Source: TMED23 sp964639965
GTDB lineage: Bacteria > Pseudomonadota > Alphaproteobacteria > Rhodospirillales > UBA2165
DNA length: 64,000 nt
Reading direction: 5' to 3'
NCBI GenBank assembly: GCA_964639965.1
Contig: CAZXGI010000005.1
Location: 1-64,000 of the forward strand
Shown here in pieces: positions 54,340 through 62,875 of the stretch. Below the pieces are notes generated by a model. That model was not told the origin of the DNA. It did no database searches and was given only the letters and a program-made list of their open reading frames with translations. Both the position numbers and the translations under genes were made by a program. Numbering within the stretch: the stretch's first letter is position 1; each line of letters starts with the position of its first letter.

Positions 54340-55272
54340 ATGGTTAATGAAAAATATAATAAGAAAATATTAGCGTCATCTCAGATTGATATATTCATAG
54401 AAATGATGGCGGCCGAGCGAGGGGCAGCCATTAATACGCTTGCAGCATATTCGCGAGACTTAAAACAGTTTGAAGTTTTCATGCTACGTCAGAATAGGAA
54501 CATCGAATCAACTGATGCTGAAAATATAAAAAAATATCTAGCACAATTAAAGTCTAAGGATAGGGCTCCGACTACTCACGCGCGTAAACTTTCCGTACTC
54601 AAGCAATTCTTTCAGTTTTTATACATGGAGCGTCAAAGATTGGACGATCCTTCAGCCGGGATTGAGGGTCCAAGAACTGGTCGCCCGTTGCCCAAATATC
54701 TAAGTGAGAGTGAAGTTGAATTACTACTAGACACTGCTAGAGGGCAATCTGGAGCGTATGGTGTGAGAATGATGGCTCTAATGGAAATTTTATACGCAAC
54801 AGGAATACGGGTTTCTGAGTTGGTTAGTTTGCCCCTTGCGGCCATATCAAGCGATCGCAAAATTCTTCTAGTTAAAGGAAAAGGGAAAAAAGAACGGATG
54901 GTGCCACTTACTGCTCCCGCAATAAATTCAATAGCTGACTATTTGGATCTGCGTAAAGGTTTTTTGATTAAAGGAACGCCGTCAATTTATTTATTTCCAT
55001 CCAGAGCTAAAAAGGGTCATATAACTCGTGCTGGTTTTGGAATTTTACTCAAACAATTAGCTGGTGTTGCAGGGATTGAATCGAAACGAGTTTCTCCTCA
55101 CGTTTTGCGCCATTCTTTCGCTAGTCATATGTTGGCTAATGGGGCGGATCTTAGGGCATTACAACAACTATTAGGGCACGCAGATATTTCAACGACTCAA
55201 ATTTATACCCATATACAGGAAGAGCGTATGAGGGATCTAGTGTTACAAAATCATCCTCTCTCAGAGATTTAG
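54340..55272 (+). CDS. xerD: tyrosine recombinase XerD
   Basis: Resolves chromosome dimers at dif with XerC and FtsK. The ATG at 54340 gives about 310 residues; ATG 54325 or TTG 54319 would add a few. It has an N-terminal SAM-like core-binding domain (FIEMMAAERGAAINTLAAYS) and the catalytic domain with Arg in ATGIRVSEL, Lys in KGKGKKERM, HxxR in SPHVLRHSFASHML, His in LLGHADISTTQ and Tyr in YTHI. XerC was considered; the position after aroK-type loci and the MMAAERGA start favour XerD. Confidence 0.92.
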   Translation: MVNEKYNKKILASSQIDIFIEMMAAERGAAINTLAAYSRDLKQFEVFMLRQNRNIESTDAENIKKYLAQLKSKDRAPTTHARKLSVLKQFFQFLYMERQRLDDPSAGIEGPRTGRPLPKYLSESEVELLLDTARGQSGAYGVRMMALMEILYATGIRVSELVSLPLAAISSDRKILLVKGKGKKERMVPLTAPAINSIADYLDLRKGFLIKGTPSIYLFPSRAKKGHITRAGFGILLKQLAGVAGIESKRVSPHVLRHSFASHMLANGADLRALQQLLGHADISTTQIYTHIQEERMRDLVLQNHPLSEI

Positions 55273-55277
55273 GTTAA

Positions 55278-55306
55278 ATTATATGTTTCATATATATAAT
55301 TTTTTA
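55278..55306 (+). terminator. AT-rich hairpin after xerD
   Basis: ATTATATG at 55278-55285 is opposite CATATATAAT at 55289-55298 around a three-base loop, followed by TTTTTT. It lies in the 47 bases between the xerD stop and the convergent livM end. Weak because the stem is all A/T plus one G-C pair. Confidence 0.4.
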
Positions 55307-55319
55307 TACGCATATTTTT

Positions 55320-56381
55320 TTATTCATCAGGTTTTAAATCCAACCTTCTTTGAACGGGAAAGAAGTGAAGATCAAATCGCTGGGTTATTATTCCCCATAT
55401 ACCCTGTGGGGCCTTCAACATAATCACTACGGCGGTTGCACCCAATAATATCAAATACCACGTTCCGTAATCTGATAACGGTTCACGCAGTAAAAAGTAA
55501 ATGATCGTCCCCAAAATGGGTCCTTCGATTGTACCAATTCCCCCAATTACAACGATGAAAATAACTGTTGTTGTCCAATTGATATCAAACGCTGCGCTGG
55601 GACTGATACGAAGTTTTGTCAAAAATATTAAGGCACCAATCGCAGCAGTGCCGAAGGCCGCAAATATGTATACCAGTAATTTTGCTCGAAAATTATCAAC
55701 ACCAAGGCTATTTGAGGCCTCTTCGCTATCTCTGATTGCTGTTAATGCTAGTCCATGACGAGAGCGCAGCAGCAGGTAGACTATAGCGATAGTAGCAACT
55801 ACCACAAATAATGCTGTCCAATAGATAGCAGAATCTCGTCCCGCGCGGGTGTTTGAAATTGATTTTACGATTGATATGGGCAGACTTTTACCCGAGCCTC
55901 CGCCAAGTGATGAAATTTGGGCAAATCCTAACAAAAATACCTCGGCCACAACCCATGTGCCGATAGCAAAATAATGCCCTCGAAGTCTAAAAACAAGAAA
56001 GGCTATGGGTAGCGAAATAATTGCGCATATTAGACCTGAAATAGGAACTGCCCAGATAGCGCCAATACCAAAATTCATTGTTAATATAAATAGCATATAA
56101 CCACCTAGGCCTACATAAGCTTGCTGCCCAACGGATACTAGTCCACCATAGCCAGCTAGCAAATTCCACATTTGCGCTAATGCGAGTATATAAAAAATTT
56201 CAACAAATAATCTAATAGTTGCCCTATCTCCCCACACAGGAAAAGAAAGAAACACTAATAACAAGATTATACCAACGACAACGCCCCCCCTGCTAACCAG
56301 TGTAGAGCGGGCAACTTTGTAGGAGGATTGTTGTTTATCTTCTGTTCGATCAGTCATCGCGGGTCCTTGGAAATAAACCAT
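55320..56381 (-). CDS. livM: branched-chain amino acid-type ABC transporter permease LivM
   Basis: A 353-residue inner-membrane permease with about ten helices. Recognisable are LWNLLAGYGGLVSVGQQAYVG near residue 70, the GHYFAIGTW step, SLGVDNFRAKLLVY, and the EAA-like VIGGIGTIEGPILGTII near residue 275. It partners LivH. The start overlaps the end of livH by 32 bases. The N-terminal cytoplasmic extension of about 30 residues is unusual but plausible. Confidence 0.92.
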   Translation of the reverse strand: MVYFQGPAMTDRTEDKQQSSYKVARSTLVSRGGVVVGIILLLVFLSFPVWGDRATIRLFVEIFYILALAQMWNLLAGYGGLVSVGQQAYVGLGGYMLFILTMNFGIGAIWAVPISGLICAIISLPIAFLVFRLRGHYFAIGTWVVAEVFLLGFAQISSLGGGSGKSLPISIVKSISNTRAGRDSAIYWTALFVVVATIAIVYLLLRSRHGLALTAIRDSEEASNSLGVDNFRAKLLVYIFAAFGTAAIGALIFLTKLRISPSAAFDINWTTTVIFIVVIGGIGTIEGPILGTIIYFLLREPLSDYGTWYLILLGATAVVIMLKAPQGIWGIITQRFDLHFFPVQRRLDLKPDE

Positions 56382-57222
56382 TTGGCCTGAAAACTAACAC
56401 AATTAAGAAAGCAACATGTCCGGCGAGAATTTGCCATCCAGGGTCTATCTTTGCTCCTATATTTTGAGCAATACCCAATATAATACCGCCGATCAATGTA
56501 CCCCAGAGAGATCCTAGCCCACCCATAATCACTGCCTCGAATGCATATAGGAGGCGTGCCGGACCGATGGACGGATCAAAGTTTGAACGTATTGCCATTA
56601 ACATACCCGCTATACCGACAAGAACCAAAGCGACGGCCATAGCGAGACCAAAAATATGTTTGTGATTTATACCCATTAATTGTGCCGTCGTTGTATCGTC
56701 AGAAGTAGCTCTAAATGCTCGGCCTAATCGCGTACGATTAAAGATTTGTTGTAGTAGAATAATCATTACTAGGGCCGTTATAAATATAATGATGGGGAAT
56801 ACTCCAATGGATATTCCTTCTACCAGTTTTATACTAGCAGTCTCGAGAGTTCCGACTTTTAGACGTTGTGAATCAGCGGAAAATATTTCAAGTAAGACGT
56901 TTTGTATAACAATGGAAAGACCAAATGTAACTAACAGCGGGGGTAACAAGTCATTGCCAAGTGTAAAGTTTAGGATACCACGTTGGAGCAAGTAGCCAAT
57001 TAGAAACATGACGGGTAAAACTACAATCAAGCTGAGAAATGGGTTGAGGCCGGTCGCGTCGATAATAACCATGCCAATGAAGGCCGCGAGTACAATTAAA
57101 TCACCGTGCGTAATATTTACTAATCGCATAACACCAAAGATGATTGCTAGGCCAGTAGCAAACATAGCATAGAGACCGCCGGTCAGAATCCCTTGAATTA
57201 TCGTATTTGCCCACTCAATCAT
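56350..57222 (-). CDS. livH: branched-chain amino acid-type ABC transporter permease LivH
   Basis: A 290-residue permease with about eight helices, beginning GILTGGLYAMFATGLAIIFG and continuing through VNITHGDLIVLAAF, both LivH landmarks. The EAA-like loop is EAVIMGGLGSLWGTLIGG. Its own start follows livF by seven bases. It forms the channel heterodimer with LivM for a periplasmic binding protein such as the product at 58730-60034. Confidence 0.93.
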   Translation of the reverse strand: MIEWANTIIQGILTGGLYAMFATGLAIIFGVMRLVNITHGDLIVLAAFIGMVIIDATGLNPFLSLIVVLPVMFLIGYLLQRGILNFTLGNDLLPPLLVTFGLSIVIQNVLLEIFSADSQRLKVGTLETASIKLVEGISIGVFPIIIFITALVMIILLQQIFNRTRLGRAFRATSDDTTTAQLMGINHKHIFGLAMAVALVLVGIAGMLMAIRSNFDPSIGPARLLYAFEAVIMGGLGSLWGTLIGGIILGIAQNIGAKIDPGWQILAGHVAFLIVLVFRPNGLFPRTRDD

Positions 57223-57229
57223 TAATTAC

Positions 57230-57928
57230 CTATCTTCCAAAATATGCGGCAGCTATTTGATCTTTAGTTAGTTCACCTGGTTTGCCGCTCAGACTAATGC
57301 GACCTTCTTGAAGACAGAAAACTCGGTCGGCAATTGCCAATGCCTGACTTATGTCTTGTTCAACAACCAATAATGAAATCCCTTCAGCTTTAATTGTAGT
57401 GATAACATCATAAATATCTCTAATAATGATAGGGGCTAGCCCAAGCGATAATTCGTCGCACAATAACATTTCGGGGTTGGACATTAGGGCCCGACCGATA
57501 GCAACCATTTGTTGCTCTCCACCACTCAATGCGGTTCCAGGGATGTCTTTGCGTTCTTCAAGCTTTGGGAAAAGTTGATAGACGCGGTCTAGTGTCCAAT
57601 TGCCTGGTCGTTGATTATAAGAACCAACAATCAAATTTTCCTCCACACTCAAGCTGGGAAATAATTTTCTTCCTTCCGGAACCATAGCAATACCAAGCCC
57701 TACAATGTCACAGGCTGGCTTACCTTTTAATGTCTCACCATTATAAAGAAACTTATCGGCATCATTTATTACCAGACCTGTAATTGAGCGTAGAAAGGTT
57801 GATTTTCCAGCCCCATTAGCACCAATTATCGCGACAGTTTCTTTTCTTTCAACAATGAGACTGACCCCAAACAAAGCTTGGAAGTCTCCATAGAACGCAC
57901 GCATATTCTCAATTTGTAATACAGTCAT
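57230..57928 (-). CDS. livF: ABC transporter ATP-binding protein LivF
   Basis: A 232-residue ATPase of the LivF type: Walker A GANGAGKSTFL near residue 33, the short LivF Q-loop IAMVPEGRKLFPSLSVEENL, signature LSGGEQQMVAIGRALM and Walker B MLLCDELSLGLAP, with the switch histidine replaced by Gln in VVEQDISQA as is normal in LivF. It overlaps livG by four bases. Confidence 0.95.
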   Translation of the reverse strand: MTVLQIENMRAFYGDFQALFGVSLIVERKETVAIIGANGAGKSTFLRSITGLVINDADKFLYNGETLKGKPACDIVGLGIAMVPEGRKLFPSLSVEENLIVGSYNQRPGNWTLDRVYQLFPKLEERKDIPGTALSGGEQQMVAIGRALMSNPEMLLCDELSLGLAPIIIRDIYDVITTIKAEGISLLVVEQDISQALAIADRVFCLQEGRISLSGKPGELTKDQIAAAYFGR

Positions 57929-58650
57929 TCTAAACTAATTCCCATATAGATCTTTTGTACTTTGGGGCTGTTCAGCACGGTTTCAGGGTCGCCGTCATCC
58001 AATTTTTCGCCAAAATTTATGACGACGAGACGGTCGACGACAGACATTAAGGCATGAACTATATGTTCAATCCAAATAATGGACGTTCCCAGCGAATGGA
58101 TCTCATTTATCGATTCAACCAGTTCCTTAACTTCATACTCCGTTAGACCTCCAGCTATTTCATCTAACAGTAGTAGCTTAGGTTTGGTGGCTAAGGCTCG
58201 CGCCATTTCCAACCGTTTGCGTTCAAGTAGTGTTAAAGATCCAGCAAGAACATTCGCCTTATCGATTAAACCAGTACGTTTGAGTAATTGAGTGCAATTG
58301 TCGTAACTTTCGGCTTCTTTTTCGCAGCCACCAAATGTTGCACCAACTAACAAGTTTTCAAATACGGTCATGCCAACAAATGGATGAGGAATTTGGTACG
58401 AGCGTCCGATACCTTCTCGGCATCGAACGTGGGCTGACATAACCGTTAAATCTTTCCCTCTGAAGATGATTGATCCACTGTCTGAATTTAAACTACCCGT
58501 AATTAAATTGAATAAAGTACTCTTTCCTGCGCCATTTGGACCGATGATCCCGAGTGTTTCGCCTTCTTTGAGGTGCATATCAAAGTTGTTGATGACTTTC
58601 AGTGATCCAAAGCTTTTAGAAAGATTTGCGAGTGTTAATAATTTGGACAT
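57925..58650 (-). CDS. livG: ABC transporter ATP-binding protein LivG
   Basis: A 241-residue ATPase of the LivG type: Walker A GPNGAGKSTLFNLITG near residue 36, RSYQIPHPFVGMTVFENL, the degenerate signature LTLLERKRLEMARAL, Walker B LLLLDEIAGGL, then IIWIEHIVHAL with the switch histidine. The signature differs from LSGGQ as in other LivG proteins. It is the first ATPase gene after the binding-protein gene, from which it is separated by the hairpin at 58677-58707. Confidence 0.94.
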   Translation of the reverse strand: MSKLLTLANLSKSFGSLKVINNFDMHLKEGETLGIIGPNGAGKSTLFNLITGSLNSDSGSIIFRGKDLTVMSAHVRCREGIGRSYQIPHPFVGMTVFENLLVGATFGGCEKEAESYDNCTQLLKRTGLIDKANVLAGSLTLLERKRLEMARALATKPKLLLLDEIAGGLTEYEVKELVESINEIHSLGTSIIWIEHIVHALMSVVDRLVVINFGEKLDDGDPETVLNSPKVQKIYMGISLE

Positions 58651-58676
58651 CTGAACACAGCCCCTGTTTCAGGACG

Positions 58677-58707
58677 AAGAGGCGTGAGATATAGTCTCAC
58701 GCCTCTT
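58677..58707 (-). promoter_or_regulatory. 13-base-pair intercistronic hairpin between binding-protein gene and livG
   Basis: AAGAGGCGTGAGA at 58677-58689 is perfectly complementary to TCTCACGCCTCTT at 58695-58707 around the loop TATAG. On the minus strand it lies just after the binding-protein stop, with no U-run, so it probably stabilises the upstream message or partly terminates rather than ending transcription completely. Confidence 0.7.
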
Positions 58708-58729
58708 TAACTAAAAATGGAAATTGAAA

Positions 58730-60034
58730 CTAACCCAATAGGCCCATCTTGCCCCCTACTGGGATTTTTGGTGCCGTTTTATTATTAACAACGACAAGAT
58801 CGTATTTGAATTTTTTACCTTTCACCCATTGGCCACCAACTAGGGGAGTTTTAGCCACATTTTTAACGGGCTTGCCACCCCAATTAATATTACCAACTAT
58901 TGAATTGTAATTTGTGGCTGCAATTGCATCACGAATAGAGGCTGGGTTATTTACGTCTTTTGTTCTTTTTAAAACGTCGACAGCAACTTCAAATAATGCA
59001 TGCCGAAAACCTAGAGGCTGTGTCCATTGTTTACCGGTTGCAGCTTCATATTCTTTACTAAATTGAGATGCAGATTTGCCAGTCAAACTCGATTTGAAGG
59101 GATGTGATGGTGTCCACCAGATTTCTGAGGAAAGACCAATGCCACGATCTCCAAGTGCTTCAATTGAAGCTGGAAATAATAAAGCTTTGCCAACAGTAAC
59201 AATTTTTGGTCGGAATCCTTGCTGTGCTGCCTGCGTCCAAAAAGTTGTAAAATCTGGTGGAATCATTACACCGCTTATAATTTCAACATTAGCCTTCTTA
59301 AAGGCTGCAATCTGTGCTGAAAAATCATCTGATGGAGCCTGGTATCGGCCAGGATCAACCAACTTAAATCCATTGGCTTTGACTGCAGGTGGAAAACCAA
59401 ATTTGGGATCAGACCAAGCATTCCCATCCGAATCATTGGGCCATAATGCCCCCAATACCTTATTCGTAGGGACTGACTTCCATAGATTAAAAAACACGCT
59501 GATCACATCTTCTAGTCCCCAGAAAAAATGGTAAGTCCAATCAAAACCTTTTGCCGGGTTTCCCCCGCGACCAAAGAAATAGGGTTGCCATGGAGCATCG
59601 GAGGTTATGCACGGCGTTTCGTTTGCTTCCGCCTGATCGGCTGCGGGATTAGTAGTATCAGGTGTTCCTGCTCCCATCAAAATATCAACCTTGTTCTTCA
59701 AAATAAGTTGAGCTGAAACATCGGCACATCGATTTGGATTAGACTGCGTATCTTTGACAATTATTTCGATTGGATGAAGCGTATTGCCTATCTTTACACC
59801 GTTTCTGAGTGTTTTATTTAAGTCTGCAACGACAAAATCATCGGCCTCTGCAAAAGAGGCAAGTGGGCCCGATTTTGGGCTAACATAACCAAGCTTGATA
59901 GGCCGTCCGGCCGCATAAGCTAGGCCGGACGTTAAAACCGCTGGTGCTACAATTGCCGCGCCGGTTGCAATACTCGACGTTTGAACGAAACGCCTTCGTG
60001 TTATGTTATTGGAATTTGGTTCTTTTTTGGTCAT
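58730..60034 (-). CDS. Liv-type ABC transporter substrate-binding protein (twin-arginine signal)
   Basis: A 434-residue periplasmic binding protein of the branched-chain amino acid/amide family (Peripla_BP_6). The N-terminus has a twin-arginine signal RRRFVQTSSIATGAAIV at residues 13-29, then AGRPIKLGYVSPKSGPLASF as the first beta strand, and GAGTPDTTNPAADQAEAN near residue 115. The sequence suggests a small organic ligand, but not necessarily an amino acid. It is the first gene of the operon; the HpaB-like gene lies 127 bases upstream of it on the same strand, hinting at an aromatic or related ligand. Confidence 0.9.
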   Translation of the reverse strand: MTKKEPNSNNITRRRFVQTSSIATGAAIVAPAVLTSGLAYAAGRPIKLGYVSPKSGPLASFAEADDFVVADLNKTLRNGVKIGNTLHPIEIIVKDTQSNPNRCADVSAQLILKNKVDILMGAGTPDTTNPAADQAEANETPCITSDAPWQPYFFGRGGNPAKGFDWTYHFFWGLEDVISVFFNLWKSVPTNKVLGALWPNDSDGNAWSDPKFGFPPAVKANGFKLVDPGRYQAPSDDFSAQIAAFKKANVEIISGVMIPPDFTTFWTQAAQQGFRPKIVTVGKALLFPASIEALGDRGIGLSSEIWWTPSHPFKSSLTGKSASQFSKEYEAATGKQWTQPLGFRHALFEVAVDVLKRTKDVNNPASIRDAIAATNYNSIVGNINWGGKPVKNVAKTPLVGGQWVKGKKFKYDLVVVNNKTAPKIPVGGKMGLLG

Positions 60035-60161
60035 TTTATGCTCCCTAAATTAAACTATTTTGTATTAATTTTCTTTATTTGATTGATGTGTAATTGGCAT
60101 ATAAACCTGATGGCTCATTGAATCTAGCGGGATTTGATTTTTCCGTCAACAGATGTACGCC

Positions 60162-61766
60162 TCATCGTTTTCCCATGACATGGTAACTCAACTCCCCAGG
60201 ATCGGTTAAATCTGGTACGGTCCAGCCGTCAAGATCATATTCGGCAAGACAGTCCTCGGCAAATCCTCGGAATTTATCGGCATTTCCGGAAGCTTCAGCT
60301 CCAAAAAGGCAATATCGTCTAATTTCCTCGGTCGATCCACCGTAATTAATTTCGTAAAGTTCATGCCTACCACCAAACTCGGTGGCCACACAGTCCCACA
60401 AAAGCTTAAGTAATTTAACTCTTTCTTCGGCACTGTAACCGTTAGAGCCACGCAAGTAGCGATCTATATAAGGTCGAATTTCAGGATTTTTAAAATCACT
60501 TGCGTGCGAATTTAGATAAATAAGTCCAGATGCTACAGTCTGCTCGATGATATATTTTACCTTGGTATAGGCCATGGTTGCTAGAATTTGGTAGGCATTC
60601 CCCGGGTCCATATTCGGAAGCAAGTGATCACCAATCCAAGGTTTTGGATCCCTAACCATACCGTCCGAAAGGCCCCAGAATAGATTTCTCCATGCTATTA
60701 CCTCTCCAACATTGGCTTGTACGCCTCGGTAATCTTTTGTCCCCCCAGCTTCAACGGCTTTTAACAGTAGCCCAGAAATAAAATCAAGTTTAACCGCTAG
60801 TCGTGTGCACCCATGCACAACAAAACGTGGCAGAAATCCCGTTTGTGGGAAAAAATTATTTGCCTTTTCAATATCTCCGTAGACAAAAACATTCTCCCAT
60901 GGAACTAAAACTTTATCCATAATAAATATAGCATCATTTTCGTCTAGCCTACTTGAAAGCGGATAATCAAAAGGGCTACCCATTACTGTTGATGTCATTT
61001 CATAAGACGTTCGGCAAATAAATTTGATACCGGGCGCATTTGTTGGGACCATAAATACGCATGCAAAACTTTTATCCTCTAAAGGTATCAATCCATGGTG
61101 AGCAACGAAGGTGTAATTTGTAAGTACAGAACCAGTAGCGACTACTTTGGCGCCAGAAACAATTATACCTGCATCAGTTTCCTTCTCAACATGACAGCAA
61201 ACGTCTGTAACTTCGTTTGGGGGACGATCACGATCAAGCGGAGGGTGTATGATGGCATGGTTAATGAACGGCACACGTTCTTGGCTAAATTTGTACCAGC
61301 GCTTGGCATTTTCTTGGTAGGGATCATAAAAATCGGCATTGGCACCAAGTGTTGCTAAGAAAGCAGCTTTATAGTCAGGCGCACGGCCAATCCAGCCGTA
61401 AGTTATCCGTGCCCATTCTGCTATAGCATCTCGTCCTGCCACCGACTCCTCAACATTCTTAGGGGCTTTGAAGAAGGCATGGGTCTTACCTCTACTACCT
61501 GTATCAGTTTCAATCAAGATTTTGTCTTTATGTTTTGGATCGTGCATGGCATCGTAAAGCCTAGCAGTCATTCTTAGCGTGTTACGAAAAGCTGGGTGAG
61601 TTGTAACGTCGTCAATTTTTTCCCCATATATAAAGACCTCACGTCCGTCACGTAAGCTTTCAATATATTCATCACCTGTCATAGGTGTAGTAGAATCAAC
61701 GTCGCCAATTGTTTCGGGCAACAAAGCAAAAGCCTCTTTATCGGCTCTACTAAAAGATTTATCCAT
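60162..61766 (-). CDS. 4-hydroxyphenylacetate 3-hydroxylase (HpaB) family FAD-dependent oxygenase
   Basis: A 534-residue protein of the HpaB/4-hydroxybutyryl-CoA dehydratase-like flavoprotein group. It has TPMTGDEYIESLRDGREVFIYGE at the N-terminus (quoted in part as GDEYIESLRDGREVFIYG), HAIIHPPLDRDRP, GIIVSGAKVVATGSVLT, and DRYLRGSNGYSAEERVKL. Members with this layout use reduced FAD to hydroxylate phenols. HpaC, the flavin reductase, is not visible nearby and would have to act in trans. It is on the strand of the Liv operon, 127 bases upstream of the binding-protein gene, and may share a substrate with it. Confidence 0.88.
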   Translation of the reverse strand: MDKSFSRADKEAFALLPETIGDVDSTTPMTGDEYIESLRDGREVFIYGEKIDDVTTHPAFRNTLRMTARLYDAMHDPKHKDKILIETDTGSRGKTHAFFKAPKNVEESVAGRDAIAEWARITYGWIGRAPDYKAAFLATLGANADFYDPYQENAKRWYKFSQERVPFINHAIIHPPLDRDRPPNEVTDVCCHVEKETDAGIIVSGAKVVATGSVLTNYTFVAHHGLIPLEDKSFACVFMVPTNAPGIKFICRTSYEMTSTVMGSPFDYPLSSRLDENDAIFIMDKVLVPWENVFVYGDIEKANNFFPQTGFLPRFVVHGCTRLAVKLDFISGLLLKAVEAGGTKDYRGVQANVGEVIAWRNLFWGLSDGMVRDPKPWIGDHLLPNMDPGNAYQILATMAYTKVKYIIEQTVASGLIYLNSHASDFKNPEIRPYIDRYLRGSNGYSAEERVKLLKLLWDCVATEFGGRHELYEINYGGSTEEIRRYCLFGAEASGNADKFRGFAEDCLAEYDLDGWTVPDLTDPGELSYHVMGKR

Positions 61767-62025
61767 TTATCCAGCTCCCTGATTATAATTGGCTATTATG
61801 ACATATTTGTGTTTATATTAGCCAAGGCAATTATGTTGCCGAGTTGTCCATCGAGTCAAATTAAATAAATAAATTCTAAACAGTGAAATTTAATGCCATG
61901 CGCAGATATTGCTGTTTGCTGGATTTAAACCATTTGGTTTTGGGATTTGGAATTGTTACTAGAACAGTGGTTATTTTATGATAATTGTTTAAGTATAGAG
62001 AAATTTACGGCAATGCTAAAAAAAT

Positions 62026-62874
62026 TTATGTTGCTAATGTTCCATTATTGTAATCTTCGACGGCTTGTTTTATTTCCGAATGAGTATTCATTACGAACGG
62101 TCCATACCGGGCTACTGGCTCATTTAAAGGAGCTCCCTCACAATAAAGTATATTAGAGCCAAGATCTGACGCGGTGACATGAATATCACCCTCCCCCTTG
62201 AATGTGATAACAGACGGTGAGGATATTTCTTGTATTTTTTCTTCTGAGTTTTTTATAACAATAGAGCCTTCATAGACACATAGAAAATGCTTATTATGTT
62301 TGTCTGGAGTGATAGTCCAATTAGCCTGAGCTTCGAGAGTGACGTCAAGGATCCGGACTGGCATTAGGCTCTCTGCAGGACCTATTATTTTTTCATATTG
62401 TCCGCGGATCACACGAACAGTCGAACCTTTTGCGCTCACTGAAGGTATTTTGGCAGCAGGTATGTCTTGGTACTTTGGTGCAACCATTTTGTGCTTGGCT
62501 GGAAGGTTTATCCAGAGTTGGAAGCCACTCATACGACCTTCTAGCATTTCTGGAATTTCGGAGTGAATAATTCCGCGACCTGCGGTCATCCATTGTACGT
62601 CTCCGGGTGTTAATAACCCGGAGTTCCCAACAGAGTCTTCGTGCCGCATTTGTCCTTCTTGCATAATTGTTACTGTTTCAAACCCTCGATGTGGGTGATT
62701 GGGAAAGCCTGCCATGTAGGAATCTGGATTATCGTTATCCATACGATCCAACATTAGGAAAGGGTCTATCATATCTAGTTCTGGTGTACCAACCATGCGT
62801 GTAAGTTTTACTCCAGCACCATCCGAAGTGGGCATACCAGCATAAACATTAGAAACTTTCTGAAGCACTGTCAT
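62026..62874 (-). CDS. pirin family protein
   Basis: A 282-residue bicupin from ATG 62872-62874, immediately after the secA stop (62876-62878); the longer frame that starts inside secA is an artefact. The metal site of the N-terminal cupin is NHPHRGFET with His60 and His62, then a His/Glu pair in TAGRGIIHSEIPE, as in pirin and YhhW. MLDRMDNDNP and GFQLWINLPAKHKM are further landmarks. Pirins are iron proteins with quercetinase or transcription-cofactor activity; substrate unknown. Confidence 0.92.
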   Translation of the reverse strand: MTVLQKVSNVYAGMPTSDGAGVKLTRMVGTPELDMIDPFLMLDRMDNDNPDSYMAGFPNHPHRGFETVTIMQEGQMRHEDSVGNSGLLTPGDVQWMTAGRGIIHSEIPEMLEGRMSGFQLWINLPAKHKMVAPKYQDIPAAKIPSVSAKGSTVRVIRGQYEKIIGPAESLMPVRILDVTLEAQANWTITPDKHNKHFLCVYEGSIVIKNSEEKIQEISSPSVITFKGEGDIHVTASDLGSNILYCEGAPLNEPVARYGPFVMNTHSEIKQAVEDYNNGTLAT

Positions 62875-62875
62875 T

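Noticed and set aside
59076..59534. 152-codon plus-strand frame
   Set aside because: It is a shadow of the Liv binding-protein gene on the other strand.
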